A DNA stretch of 33,882 nucleotides from an uncultured Spirochaetaceae bacterium (GCA_944392975.1 CALXYN010000020.1:1-33882); one strand, 5' to 3'; shown: positions 7,644-16,242, counted from the stretch's first letter. Program-made: numbers and translations. The notes: generated by a model from the sequence alone, not told the origin.

Positions 7644-8156
7644 ATGTTGGATATTTACACACTTGGTGAGGACGTCCTCAGAGAGGAGTGCTCGGATATA
7701 AAAGAGTTTGATGAATCGCTGAAGATTCTCGCAGATGCAATGATTGATACGCTTGAAGAGGCGGATGGTGTAGGCCTTGCCGGTCCTCAGGTCGGTGTTT
7801 CCAAAAAGATATTCGTAGTGCATATCAGGGGCAGTGAGCCGATGGTTTTCATCAATCCATCCATTGTCGGCACAAGCATTGAGACCGGTGTATATGAGGA
7901 AGGATGTCTTTCCATTCCTGGTGTCTATCATGATGTCATAAGACCAGTGGGTGTTACCATACAGGCTCAGGATCTGAATGGTAAGCCGTTTACAATCCAG
8001 GCTGATGGGCTTCTTGCACGTGTGATTCAGCATGAGAATGACCATCTTCACGGAAAGCTTTATATCGATCATCTGGAAGAGCGGGAGCGTGAGAGGGTCG
8101 TACGATCTTATGAGAAGAAAAACAAGATCAGGCGCAAACAGAAGGTAAGAGTCTGA
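7644..8156 (+). CDS. def: Peptide deformylase
   Basis: Removes the N-formyl group from nascent proteins. All three family motifs are present: GVGLAGPQVG, EGCLSIPG with metal-ligand Cys88, and QHENDHLHG with His130, catalytic Glu131 and His134. At 170 residues the length is normal. The start ATG at 7644 is 24 bases after the kinase stop and has no strong ribosome-binding site. It overlaps fmt by one base (TGATG), the usual def-fmt pairing in which the two enzymes add and remove the formyl group used in initiation. Confidence 0.95.
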   Translation: MLDIYTLGEDVLREECSDIKEFDESLKILADAMIDTLEEADGVGLAGPQVGVSKKIFVVHIRGSEPMVFINPSIVGTSIETGVYEEGCLSIPGVYHDVIRPVGVTIQAQDLNGKPFTIQADGLLARVIQHENDHLHGKLYIDHLEERERERVVRSYEKKNKIRRKQKVRV

Positions 8157-9082
8157 TGAAGATTGTTTTTGCAGCTACAGGTGAGATTGCCGTCCCTCTT
8201 CTTGAAGCCCTGAATGAAGCAAAGCTTGTTTCCCTTGTCCTGACTGCGCCCGATGCTCCCGGTAAAAGAGGAAAGTCGCTCATTCCATCGCCTGTAAAAG
8301 TGAAGGCCCTGGAACTGGGGTTGGATGTCTATCAGCCAGATACAATCAGGAAAGAGGCGAGGACTCATATCGCATCATATTGTGCTGATACCCTTCTTTC
8401 GTTCTGCTATGGAAAGATTTTCGGACCGCGGTTTCTATCTCTTTTTTCGGAGACTTTCAATGTCCATCCTTCTCTTCTTCCGCTTCATCGCGGGCCTTCT
8501 CCGATTTATCAGGCAATACGTGACTGTGACAGGAATACGGGGATAGCGCTCCAGAGAATAGCCGAAGGCGTTGATGAGGGAGATCTCTTCGGTGTCCTTC
8601 CTGTAGCACTTGACGGAACGGAGACTGAGGAAAGCCTTTCAAGGAAAGTTGCCGCACTTGTTCCTTCATTTGTCCTTCCGATTCTTCTTGATGAGAACCG
8701 TAAGGCATATCCGCAGACAGGGGAGGCAACTTATACAAGCTTTGTCAGCAAAGATGATGGCCGGATTGATTTCACCAAGAGCGCAGAGATGATTCACGCT
8801 CAGATACGTTCCTGCTCTCCATGGCCAAAGGCATATGCGATGCTCATGGAATCTCCTCTGTATCTTACTGGTGTCTGGGGCAGCGGTTTCTCAATAGAAA
8901 AAGCAGATGTACCTGAAAAAGCTGGTACAATAGTTGGACTTGAAAAAGGCAAAGGGCTGAAAATTGCCTTGAAAGATGGTTATATTTATATAAACAGGGT
9001 TCTGCCTCCGATGAAGAAGGAAATGGATGCCTTCTCTTTCGTGAATGGCAGAAGGGATGTGATTGGCAGTATCCTTAGTTAG
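8156..9082 (+). CDS. fmt: Methionyl-tRNA formyltransferase
   Basis: Formylates initiator Met-tRNA using 10-formyl-tetrahydrofolate. The N-terminal Rossmann start MKIVFAATGEIAVPLLEAL, the catalytic segment FNVHPSLLPLHRGPSPI (Asn102, His104) and the EGVDEGDLF block with the catalytic Asp nearby are present, then a C-terminal OB-like domain (about residues 205-308) containing SPWPKAYA. At 308 residues it is complete. Translation is coupled to def through TGATG. The stop TAG lies inside the AGGAGG that serves the next gene. Confidence 0.95.
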   Translation: MKIVFAATGEIAVPLLEALNEAKLVSLVLTAPDAPGKRGKSLIPSPVKVKALELGLDVYQPDTIRKEARTHIASYCADTLLSFCYGKIFGPRFLSLFSETFNVHPSLLPLHRGPSPIYQAIRDCDRNTGIALQRIAEGVDEGDLFGVLPVALDGTETEESLSRKVAALVPSFVLPILLDENRKAYPQTGEATYTSFVSKDDGRIDFTKSAEMIHAQIRSCSPWPKAYAMLMESPLYLTGVWGSGFSIEKADVPEKAGTIVGLEKGKGLKIALKDGYIYINRVLPPMKKEMDAFSFVNGRRDVIGSILS

Positions 9083-9090
9083 GAGGCGTT

Positions 9091-11268
9091 TTGAAGCGAC
9101 TGTTTCTTTCCATAATGCTTTTCATTGCATTTATTGCTGTCCTTCCAGCATCTATTTTCCGTCCAGAGTTTGCTCTTGTGCTCTCCGGGGGCGGTGCCCG
9201 TGGCATTGCTCATATACCGGTTCTTGAAGAGCTGGACAGGCGAGGAATCGTTCCGGATATCATCATCGGTACAAGCATGGGCGCAGTTGTCGGAAGTCTC
9301 TATGCAGCCGGTTACAGTGGAGAGGAACTCAATCAGATTGTGAGGGACACGGATCTCATGAGCTACTTCATACACCTCTATGCTGTCCGCAAAGCCGATG
9401 TGCTTCCAAGCCCTTTCACAGATTATGATACAAACCTTCTTACTGTCGAGTTCGGATCATCTGGCTTTGGTGCATCGAACGGTCTTATTGATGATCAGTA
9501 TATAAACGGCTTTCTCAGAAGATATCTTTCGAAGGTCCTGTCGATTTCAGATTTCGATGATTTGCCAATACCTTTCAGGGCAATCGGTACTGATATAACA
9601 AACAACAGAATGGTTGTTTTCTCATCCGGTTCTCTTTTTGATGCTGTACGTGCATCCATGGCCATTCCGGTAGTCTTCTCTCCAGTACGCCTTGATGATG
9701 GCAGCTACATTATAGATGGTGGTCTTGAGAACAATCTGCCAACAGATGTTGCAAGGGATTTGGGTGCGGATATAGTTCTGGCTGTGGATGTCAACGATGC
9801 CAGACACCAGTTTGGAGAGCATAAAAATGACATGTCCACGCTTTCCGGCACGTTCTCGCAGTTTTCTGATTATCTTACTGAACCGAATTCTGCTGCCAAT
9901 TATGATGAGGCTGACTGGGTAATCGTAGTCGATACCTCTGCATTCTCATCAATGGGATTTGGCTCTGGAGAGGATATTCTTGAGATAGGAAGGGAGACAG
10001 TTGAAGCTAATCAGGATGTTTTCGATGAACTTGAGGAGCGTCTTGAACGATGGCTCCCGATGGAGAAAACGAGTTATGATGAACTTCCCGCTCCTTCTAT
10101 TGAACAGGTTGTTATAGATTCCGTTATCCCGGAATCATTCTATGGTGATCTTTCCAGTTTTGAAGGTCGTCCAATGGATTATGCCACGATAACGGAATTT
10201 GAGAAGCTTCTTGATGATATAAGGCGCCATGAGGGACTTAAATCCGTTACCTATGATGCTATTAATGGCGTTGTTTCTGTAAACGGGGAACGCTATCCTT
10301 CTCTCTCTGGAAGTATCTATCTGGGACTGAGTGGAGGTCTTGGACTGAGATATGATGGGACAGAGGGCGGGGACCCTTATTTTGCCTATACTCCGGTTTT
10401 CACAATATCTGGAAGAATGGAAGTTTTGGAAAAGCTCGATTTCACATATGGAATCGTTGCTAATGAGGGCATAACGCTGGATGCCGGACTTCTTTATCCA
10501 TTCCTCTCATCTGCATTCCTCTATGCAGATGTGGGATTAAAGTATGGGCAGCATGCGTACTACTCAATTCCAGGAACCGAGGATTACCATTTCAGCAGCG
10601 ATGTTGGACTATTCCTGAAAACCGGAATCGGTTTCGTTCCTTTCAGAAATTTCCGTATCGATACGATTCTCGGTTTTGATTACACCTATCTCGGTAATGA
10701 TATGCCGGGGAATAGAAATCTTATCTATCCGTATATCGGGCTCGGTCTTGTCTATGACGCTTATGACAGTCAGGATGCAACAAGCAACGGCCTTGAGGTA
10801 GAACTCATGTTCGAGTTCGGTGGTGATTTCCCGTCTCCTTCAATTGCTTATTCAATGTCTGGAAGCCTCTTCGGGTGTTTCGGTCCTACAGATATCTTCA
10901 AGTTCATCTTCTCTGCAGAGACAGCGACCATAAGAAGGGCGGCTTCTTTGTCAGAGGGGTATGTATCGACAGCACTTGGAAAGAGTGCAACAGACTATAT
11001 CTATTTCATGGGCGGAATAAGGCTTCCGCTTCCGCTCTCTTTATTCCTTGATGCCGGAATCTTCTTTGACATGTTCGGCGGAAGCTATGAAGAAGCTGTA
11101 GGTGGAAACCGCAACCTCATCCCTTATTCAGAACTTTCCGCTGATAAGAATGCAATGGATATCGGAGGGTATGTGGGGTTCGGAATTGCGACTTCCTTTG
11201 GCCAGATTACCGCTTCCCTTCATATATCGATGACACCAAGAGTGTCATTCATGATCGGGATAGAGTGA
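9091..11268 (+). CDS. Patatin-like phospholipase with C-terminal outer-membrane barrel (type Vd autotransporter)
   Basis: A 725-residue exported lipase. The signal peptide is about residues 1-20. The patatin domain (about 25-300) has the oxyanion loop GGGARG (33-38), nucleophile GTSMG (Ser62) and IDGGLENN (Asp209) forming the Ser-Asp dyad. Residues about 335-405 (SIEQVVIDSV to SVNGERYPS) look like a single POTRA-type domain, and 410-725 is a run of amphipathic beta-strands typical of a surface-antigen (Omp85-like) barrel. This is the architecture of PlpD/FplA, which secrete a phospholipase A through their own barrel. The start is TTG at 9091 with AGGAGG at 9081-9086. Confidence 0.85.
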   Translation: MKRLFLSIMLFIAFIAVLPASIFRPEFALVLSGGGARGIAHIPVLEELDRRGIVPDIIIGTSMGAVVGSLYAAGYSGEELNQIVRDTDLMSYFIHLYAVRKADVLPSPFTDYDTNLLTVEFGSSGFGASNGLIDDQYINGFLRRYLSKVLSISDFDDLPIPFRAIGTDITNNRMVVFSSGSLFDAVRASMAIPVVFSPVRLDDGSYIIDGGLENNLPTDVARDLGADIVLAVDVNDARHQFGEHKNDMSTLSGTFSQFSDYLTEPNSAANYDEADWVIVVDTSAFSSMGFGSGEDILEIGRETVEANQDVFDELEERLERWLPMEKTSYDELPAPSIEQVVIDSVIPESFYGDLSSFEGRPMDYATITEFEKLLDDIRRHEGLKSVTYDAINGVVSVNGERYPSLSGSIYLGLSGGLGLRYDGTEGGDPYFAYTPVFTISGRMEVLEKLDFTYGIVANEGITLDAGLLYPFLSSAFLYADVGLKYGQHAYYSIPGTEDYHFSSDVGLFLKTGIGFVPFRNFRIDTILGFDYTYLGNDMPGNRNLIYPYIGLGLVYDAYDSQDATSNGLEVELMFEFGGDFPSPSIAYSMSGSLFGCFGPTDIFKFIFSAETATIRRAASLSEGYVSTALGKSATDYIYFMGGIRLPLPLSLFLDAGIFFDMFGGSYEEAVGGNRNLIPYSELSADKNAMDIGGYVGFGIATSFGQITASLHISMTPRVSFMIGIE

Positions 11269-12242
11269 TGTATTCACATTGGAGAACTTATTCCTCCTAT
11301 CTGAAGGATAAGTATGGTGCGAGTGTTTACAGAATCGGGGTAGATGGCGGCTTTTCCTGTCCTAACCGCGATAAGAACCGTCATGGCGGTTGTGCTTTCT
11401 GTGATGGTACGGGATCCATTGCCGTCTATCAGCGAACAGCGGAGTCCGGATACAGACGCACAGCAGCCTTCGATAAAGAAAGAGCTGATACGATACTGCC
11501 AAGGCTCCTGTCCATCCGTGAACAGATAGAGCGGGGTATGGCTTTCCTGAAAAGACGCTATGGAGCAACACTTTTCAGCCTTTCCTTTCAGTCATGGACA
11601 AATACCTATGATTCTCCAGAGAATCTTAAAAGGATTTACGATGAGGCTCTTGCTGTCCATCCTTTTAAGGAACTTCTGATTTCAACCCGTCCTGATACAG
11701 TTCCTGAGGATGTGCTATCACTTCTTGAGAGTTATATCACTCCAGAGCGTGATGTCTGGGTTGAGTTTGGATTACAGAGCGCAAATGACAGAACTCTCCA
11801 GAATATCAACCGGGGACATGACCTTGCCTCTTATATGGAAGCAACGGAGAGGGCGCATAGCCATCATCTGAAAGTCGCCACGCATGTGATCCTGGGCCTT
11901 CCCGGGGAGGGCAGGGAAGATTTCATAAAGACTGCAAAGGCCGTGAATGAGTCAGGAGCGGAAGCTGTGAAGATACACAATCTTCACATAACAGGCGGTA
12001 CGGCCCTTGCGGATGATTATCTGTCCGGGACACTCACTGTGATGTCTGAGGAGAGAACGCTGGAAAGTACGGAACTCTTTTTAAGACATCTGAGGGAAGA
12101 TATCATAATAGAAAGACTTATTTCAGAAACACCGTATCACAGGCTTCTGGCTCCCCGGGTATTCCCTGATAAATCAAAATTCTTGCGGCGGCTGGAAGAG
12201 AGGATGGAACGAAATGGATCAAGACAGGGTGACGCTCTTTAA
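11268..12242 (+). CDS. TIGR01212/YhcC-like radical SAM protein
   Basis: A 324-residue radical SAM enzyme of the YhcC family. The N-terminus MYSHWRTYSSYLKDKYG is followed by GVDGGFSCPNRDKN and GGCAFCDGTGS. Cys31, Cys42 and Cys45 are the predicted 4Fe-4S ligands in the wider spacing seen in this family rather than CxxxCxxC. SFQSWTNTY, EFGLQSAND and HVILGLPGEGRED are typical downstream blocks. Its physiological reaction is not established to my knowledge. The start overlaps the previous stop (TGATG at 11266-11270); a GTG three bases earlier is possible. The C-terminus overlaps the fumarase alpha gene by 29 bases. Confidence 0.88.
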   Translation: MYSHWRTYSSYLKDKYGASVYRIGVDGGFSCPNRDKNRHGGCAFCDGTGSIAVYQRTAESGYRRTAAFDKERADTILPRLLSIREQIERGMAFLKRRYGATLFSLSFQSWTNTYDSPENLKRIYDEALAVHPFKELLISTRPDTVPEDVLSLLESYITPERDVWVEFGLQSANDRTLQNINRGHDLASYMEATERAHSHHLKVATHVILGLPGEGREDFIKTAKAVNESGAEAVKIHNLHITGGTALADDYLSGTLTVMSEERTLESTELFLRHLREDIIIERLISETPYHRLLAPRVFPDKSKFLRRLEERMERNGSRQGDAL

Positions 12243-13053
12243 AACTGCAGAGAGAATAAAGGAAGAACTTATAAAAGCATCGAGGGTCCTTCCTCAAGAT
12301 GTGCAGGCGCTTATTGACAAAGTAAATCCTGAAGGTGGAAAGGCAGAGAGCGTGATGAATGCCATCCGCCAGAACCTCATTCAGGCAGAAAAGCAGAATC
12401 TTCCAATGTGCCAGGATACAGGTGCTTTCTGGTGTCTTGTAAGAATTGGGCGCTCATCTGATGCTTTGCTTGCAAATATAGAGAAAGCTGTTATCGAAGG
12501 GGCGAGGCTGGCTGCTGAGGAAGGTTATTTCCGCAAAAGCATTGTCAATGATCCTTATGGAGAGCGGAAAAACACGGGAACGAATCTCCCTCCTTTCATT
12601 TACTATGAGCTGGCAGATGGAGATGCTGTTGATGTTTCCTTCCTGATGAAAGGGTTTGGATCTGAGAACTGCTCTTCTTTAAGGATGCTCAATCCAACTG
12701 CAGGTGAAGATGGCGTCGTGAATGCCGTTGTTGAGATGATGAAGAGCGCTGGAGGAAAACCATGTCCTCCTGTGTTCCTTGGCGTTGGTGTCGGAGGAAC
12801 GATGGACAGAGCTGCGTTTCTCTCAAAGAAGGCCTTTTTCGAGGAGACTGCAGATAGCGCGCTTTCTGAAAGAATTCTTGAGAAGGTGAATGAACTGAGA
12901 ATCGGTCCAGGAGGACTGGGGGGCTTTCCTACGGCATTGTCAGTTTCCGTTCTGTCAGAGCCTACTCACATCGCAGGTCTTCCTGTTGCGCTTACTGTAA
13001 ATTGCTGGGCGGAGAGAAAGTGCAGTATCAGGTTTGAGAGAGGGGAGATATGA
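12214..13053 (+). CDS. Class I fumarase/tartrate dehydratase alpha subunit
   Basis: A 279-residue iron-sulfur hydro-lyase subunit. Predicted cluster ligands are the cysteines in LPMCQDTGAFW, SENCSSLRML and KPCPPVFLGVGVGG. It converts fumarate to malate (or, in the TtdA relatives, dehydrates L-tartrate) together with the beta subunit encoded next. In an anaerobe it would serve the reductive or branched TCA route. It is oxygen-sensitive by family knowledge. The gene overlaps both neighbours (29 bases upstream, 4 downstream). Sequence alone does not decide fumarate versus tartrate; fumarase is more likely as a housekeeping role. Confidence 0.88.
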   Translation: MDQDRVTLFKTAERIKEELIKASRVLPQDVQALIDKVNPEGGKAESVMNAIRQNLIQAEKQNLPMCQDTGAFWCLVRIGRSSDALLANIEKAVIEGARLAAEEGYFRKSIVNDPYGERKNTGTNLPPFIYYELADGDAVDVSFLMKGFGSENCSSLRMLNPTAGEDGVVNAVVEMMKSAGGKPCPPVFLGVGVGGTMDRAAFLSKKAFFEETADSALSERILEKVNELRIGPGGLGGFPTALSVSVLSEPTHIAGLPVALTVNCWAERKCSIRFERGEI

Positions 13054-13571
13054 AGAAAATAATGCTTCCGTATACAGAAGAGACCATTCTTTCGGTGCAG
13101 TCTGGGGATGATGTCCTTCTTTCCGGTACACTTTATGTCGGACGTGATCAGGTTCATAAAAGGCTTTACGATGCGATTGAAAATGGCTCTGACCTTCCTT
13201 TTCCGTTTGCAGGAAATGGTATTTACTATATGGGACCAAGTCCTGCCCCTGAAGGCTTTGCAATTGGAGCGGCGGGACCTACGACAAGTGCCAGGATGGA
13301 TCCATTCTCTCCTCTTCTTATACGTTCAGGTCTTCGTCTCATGATAGGAAAAGGCCCGCGAAGCGAAGCTGTAAAAGAAGCCGTGAAGGAGTATCATGGT
13401 CTTTACCTGCAGGCGTATGGTGGCTGTGGGGCTCTCTATTCATCATGCATCAGAAAAGCTGAAGTCATTGCATACCCTGAACTAGGGCCTGAAGCCCTTC
13501 TCAGGCTTCAGATAGAGAATTTTCCAGCAATCTGTGTCATCGATTCAGAAGGTGCTCTTTTCCGTGGCTAG
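13050..13571 (+). CDS. Class I fumarase/tartrate dehydratase beta subunit
   Basis: A 173-residue C-terminal-type subunit of the Fe-S hydro-lyase. LLSGTLYVGRDQVHKR, GIYYMGPSPAPEGFAIGAAG and PTTSARMDPF are the characteristic substrate-binding blocks, followed by YGGCGALYSSCI. It pairs with the preceding alpha subunit; the starts are coupled by ATGA. The single-chain fumarase of enterobacteria corresponds to alpha plus beta fused. Length is normal for a separate beta subunit. Confidence 0.88.
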   Translation: MKKIMLPYTEETILSVQSGDDVLLSGTLYVGRDQVHKRLYDAIENGSDLPFPFAGNGIYYMGPSPAPEGFAIGAAGPTTSARMDPFSPLLIRSGLRLMIGKGPRSEAVKEAVKEYHGLYLQAYGGCGALYSSCIRKAEVIAYPELGPEALLRLQIENFPAICVIDSEGALFRG

Positions 13572-14703
13572 GCTCCTTCTCTTTCTTATTCCTCAGTCAT
13601 TTTCCCTTCTGGGTTCTTCGATTGCGCAATTTGGAATCATATGGACGCTCACGCTTTCCTATTCATCCGGAAAGATTCTGCTCTTGGCATCCATTGCCGC
13701 ATTCATTCCACAGATAGCTCTGATGATTCTCTCTGGGGTGCTTTCAGACAAAAGAAAACGCAAGCGGGTCATCATTCTTTCGGATTTGTTCTCTGCTCTC
13801 ATTGCCTTGCTCTTCTCATTGAGCATCGGAGAAGGCATCAGCCTCTATCTCTGTCTTTTTGTTCTTGCCGCACGTTCTGCAGCCTCTGGATTGCAAACTC
13901 CCGCTGTCGAATCTGCGCTTCCACTTATTGCAGGGGCAGATAACCTGAAAAGAGCCAATGGCATGAAGGGGCTTTTGTCATCAGTTGTAATGCTTCTTTC
14001 TCCGGTACTTGCCGGAATTCTTCTGCCTTCTTTCGGGCTTTCTGGCCTGATGGTTCTCGATGCTGTCACAGCGTTGCTGGCAATTGTCATGCTGCTTCCT
14101 TTTTCCGTTCCGGAAAACCAGAAAAGGGAAAAGGCGATGCTTAGAGAAGGGTATACGTATGTCATCAGGGAAAAGCGAATCCTACGCCTGCTTGTCTTTC
14201 ATTTCATAGCTCTTTTTCTCATAAGTCCAGGAGCTGCACTCACACCCCTTCTTGTATCAGTCTCTTTCTCTCCCTCTTCATCACTTCTCTCAATCTCTGA
14301 AAGCACATATAGCATTGGCATGATCCTTGGTGGATTATTTATATCATTCTCGCGTCGGCAGCCTTCCTCTCTTGCTTTTTTGCTGTCTATTTATGCCCTA
14401 ATGCTTTTTGGTATGAGTTTCTGTCCGCTCTTTGCACTCTATGCGGTGATGAATGGTGTTATCGGGTTTGTATCCCCGCAGTACACTGCATTGATGAATT
14501 CTGAGATTCAGGGTCTTACAGAGGAGGCAAAGATGGGCCGTGTCATGTCCATCCTCTCTATTGTATCTGTCTCTGCAGTTCCTCTTGGCCTTTTAGTGAT
14601 GGCTCCGCTTGCAGATACATTTTCCGTGAATGTGGTTTTTGCCGTTGCCGGCATTCTGACACTCATTCATGCCATTGTTTTTGCCATAAGGAGAGTAAGA
14701 TGA
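13564..14703 (+). CDS. Major facilitator superfamily transporter (MFS_3-like)
   Basis: About 379 residues with roughly 12 hydrophobic segments. The opening ARLLLFLIPQSFSLLGSSIAQFGI and the loop LSGVLSDKRKRKRVI (MFS motif A position) match the MFS_3 group, which includes siderophore exporters and macrolide efflux-like proteins. The substrate is not readable. GTG 13564, just before the TAG of the beta-subunit gene, has AGAAGGTG about ten bases upstream and gives the N-terminus usual for this group; GTG 13534 is the alternative. It is interlocked with the next gene by ATGA. Confidence 0.8.
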   Translation: MARLLLFLIPQSFSLLGSSIAQFGIIWTLTLSYSSGKILLLASIAAFIPQIALMILSGVLSDKRKRKRVIILSDLFSALIALLFSLSIGEGISLYLCLFVLAARSAASGLQTPAVESALPLIAGADNLKRANGMKGLLSSVVMLLSPVLAGILLPSFGLSGLMVLDAVTALLAIVMLLPFSVPENQKREKAMLREGYTYVIREKRILRLLVFHFIALFLISPGAALTPLLVSVSFSPSSSLLSISESTYSIGMILGGLFISFSRRQPSSLAFLLSIYALMLFGMSFCPLFALYAVMNGVIGFVSPQYTALMNSEIQGLTEEAKMGRVMSILSIVSVSAVPLGLLVMAPLADTFSVNVVFAVAGILTLIHAIVFAIRRVR

Positions 14704-15080
14704 CGTTACTGCTCTTCATCTGGCAGTTTCCGCAGATAGTTGTTGGCTATATAGTAAAGCTTCTGTTTGCAGGAAGAATGCAGCGAAGGATCGGGAATGT
14801 GAGGATATACAGCTGGGCCTGGAGAAGTGGTGTGTCGCTTGGATGGTTCTGCTTTGTTCCTGAGAATGCACCTCTCAGGATGCTGTCACATGAATATGGG
14901 CACACGAGGCAGAGTCTCTACCTTGGTCCCTTGTATTTTATCGTTGTCGGAATTCCTTCATTTGTTTGGGCCTGCCTATATGGCATGAGAATCGTTTCCG
15001 GTGATTATTATCGCTTCTATACAGAGCGCTGGGCAGAGAAGCTCGGGGCTTCTTTCAGTTCTTCTTTGCATTTGCACTGA
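14700..15080 (+). CDS. Small membrane protein with HEYGH zinc-protease-like motif
   Basis: A 126-residue protein with hydrophobic segments at about 1-23 and 78-98. It has LSHEYGHTRQSLYLGPLYFI around residue 62 and a terminal DYYRFYTERWAEKLG. HEYGH fits HExxH, the zinc-binding and catalytic motif of gluzincin/minigluzincin peptidases. I recognise the combination of HEYGHxxQSxYLGPLY and FYTExWAxxLG from uncharacterised small proteins in gut anaerobes, but no function is known to me. It overlaps the MFS gene by four bases and runs 26 bases into the convergent gene at 15055-15327. Confidence 0.75.
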   Translation: MTLLLFIWQFPQIVVGYIVKLLFAGRMQRRIGNVRIYSWAWRSGVSLGWFCFVPENAPLRMLSHEYGHTRQSLYLGPLYFIVVGIPSFVWACLYGMRIVSGDYYRFYTERWAEKLGASFSSSLHLH

Positions 15081-15327
15081 TTGCAAACCAGAAAAGGGCG
15101 ATTACAGAAAGCGCAATCAGTACAGGAATTGCTAGTGAATGCTCTGCAGCATGGTCAAAATAAATGAAGTTCTCGCGGAAAATCAGAGGACAGGCACAGA
15201 GCGCGATTCCTCCTCCGATGAGGAAGATAGAAGCAAGTCTCCTTACCGCATCGATTCCTTTCTTTCTGATTATGAAGCCTCCAACAGCTGCAAATGCAAT
15301 TACCAGCACGTAAAAAAAGACAAGCAT
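15055..15327 (-). CDS. Small three-helix membrane protein, unknown function
   Basis: A 90-residue protein with three predicted membrane segments (about residues 2-20, 33-48 and 65-84) and a basic stretch RKKGIDAVRR between the first two. The family is not recognised. Reality is supported by an excellent ribosome-binding site, AAGGAGG six bases before ATG, and a perfect TATAAT upstream on this strand. Its 3' end overlaps the HEYGH gene by 26 bases in convergent orientation. Confidence 0.65.
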   Translation of the reverse strand: MLVFFYVLVIAFAAVGGFIIRKKGIDAVRRLASIFLIGGGIALCACPLIFRENFIYFDHAAEHSLAIPVLIALSVIALFWFAISANAKKN

Positions 15328-15344
15328 TCTTTCCTCCTTCTGAG

Positions 15345-15350
15345 ATTATA
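15345..15350 (-). promoter_or_regulatory. -10 box TATAAT for the small membrane protein
   Basis: A perfect TATAAT on the minus strand, 17 bases from the ATG at 15327, with the Shine-Dalgarno sequence between. No good -35 match is visible at the usual distance. Unlike the leaderless group, this gene has a normal leader. Confidence 0.4.
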
Positions 15351-15410
15351 TTACAGAAAACGAATCATTGCTTGATACAAATTTATGGGAATGTCTGAAA
15401 AATGCAATTT

Positions 15411-15432
15411 AACGCATGTAATGCGTTTTTTT
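15411..15432 (+). terminator. Rho-independent terminator in the intergenic region
   Basis: AACGCAT-GTA-ATGCGTT forms a perfect 7-bp stem with a three-base loop and runs into seven T residues (15426-15432). The T-tract is on the plus strand. The nearest upstream plus-strand gene ends at 15080, so transcripts of the fumarase/MFS operon would read through the whole antisense of 15055-15327 before stopping here. It lies just upstream of the FKBP promoter. Confidence 0.65.
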
Positions 15433-15435
15433 GTC

Positions 15436-15464
15436 TTTACTGGTGAAAATCTTTAGGGTATCTT
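15436..15464 (+). promoter_or_regulatory. Putative promoter for FKBP lipoprotein
   Basis: TTTACT (15436-15441), a 17-base spacer and TATCTT (15459-15464), directly after the terminator. The expected start near 15471 would give a leader of about 25 bases containing GGGGGAG. Read from sequence only. Confidence 0.4.
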
Positions 15465-15495
15465 TTTTCTTGGTGGGGGAGAAAGGGCGACTGGA

Positions 15496-16242
15496 ATGCT
15501 GAAGAAAATCGCATTAGTGCTGTTTTCTGCTGTTCTTCTCGTTTCATGCAGCAGAGGGATTGCAGTGGCTGAAGAGGATAATGCTCTTCCTGAGATGACG
15601 GGTGATATATACAGGCTTGGAACACCCGAGAACATGAAAGAGGCTTTCAGCTATGTTTTCGGTTATATGCTGGCATCCTCTGCCGGTGTGTACGGAGAGT
15701 CTTTTGATTATCAGTATATGGCTCGTGGAGTCCTGGATTACAGCACAGGCTCTCCTCTTTATTCAAATAGCGAGATGTCCAGTATAGCTTCTGAATATCA
15801 GCGGATGGTAATGGCTGAGAATCAGCGTGATTTCAGCAAGAACAGTGAGAAGAATCTCGAAGAAGCTGAGGAATTCCTTGAAATAAACGGACAAAGGAGA
15901 GGGGTTGTTACAACCGATTCTGGTTTGCAGTATGAAGTCATGCATAAGGGTAATGGCCCCAGACCTGAAGAGGATTCAACCGTCACCGTGCATTATACGC
16001 TGACGCTTCTTGATGGAACTCTTGCAGACTCCTCATATGAAAGAAACACTCCGTCTGAATTTAATCTGCAGGATGTCATACCGGGTTTCAGGGAAGGTGT
16101 GCTTCTAATGAATGAAGGTTCCAGATACCGTTTATGGGTTCATCCATCGATTGGATATGGCGTCAATCCTCCTTCCGGAATAGGGCCGAATTCCCTTCTT
16201 ATATTTGAAGTCCAGCTTCTCGATTCCGGAGTTGATGTTTAA
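15496..16242 (+). CDS. FKBP-type peptidyl-prolyl isomerase lipoprotein
   Basis: A 248-residue protein. The N-terminal signal ends in LLVSC, so Cys18 is a likely lipidation site and the protein is membrane-anchored in the periplasm. A helical N-terminal region (about 45-135) resembling the FKBP_N dimerisation domain of Mip/FklB is followed by the FKBP domain (about 140-245): SGLQYEVMHKGNG, VTVHYTLTLLDGT, VIPGFREGVLLMNEGSRYR, HPSIGYG and LLIFEVQLL. It would assist folding of exported proteins. Its stop codon shares TTAA (16239-16242) with the stop of the convergent HAD gene. Confidence 0.9.
   Translation: MLKKIALVLFSAVLLVSCSRGIAVAEEDNALPEMTGDIYRLGTPENMKEAFSYVFGYMLASSAGVYGESFDYQYMARGVLDYSTGSPLYSNSEMSSIASEYQRMVMAENQRDFSKNSEKNLEEAEEFLEINGQRRGVVTTDSGLQYEVMHKGNGPRPEEDSTVTVHYTLTLLDGTLADSSYERNTPSEFNLQDVIPGFREGVLLMNEGSRYRLWVHPSIGYGVNPPSGIGPNSLLIFEVQLLDSGVDV

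Noticed and set aside
7380-8072. A 230-codon open frame on the minus strand
   Set aside because: It lies antisense to the kinase end and def, which have clear motifs on the plus strand. Its product shows no recognisable domain and it has no convincing start site.
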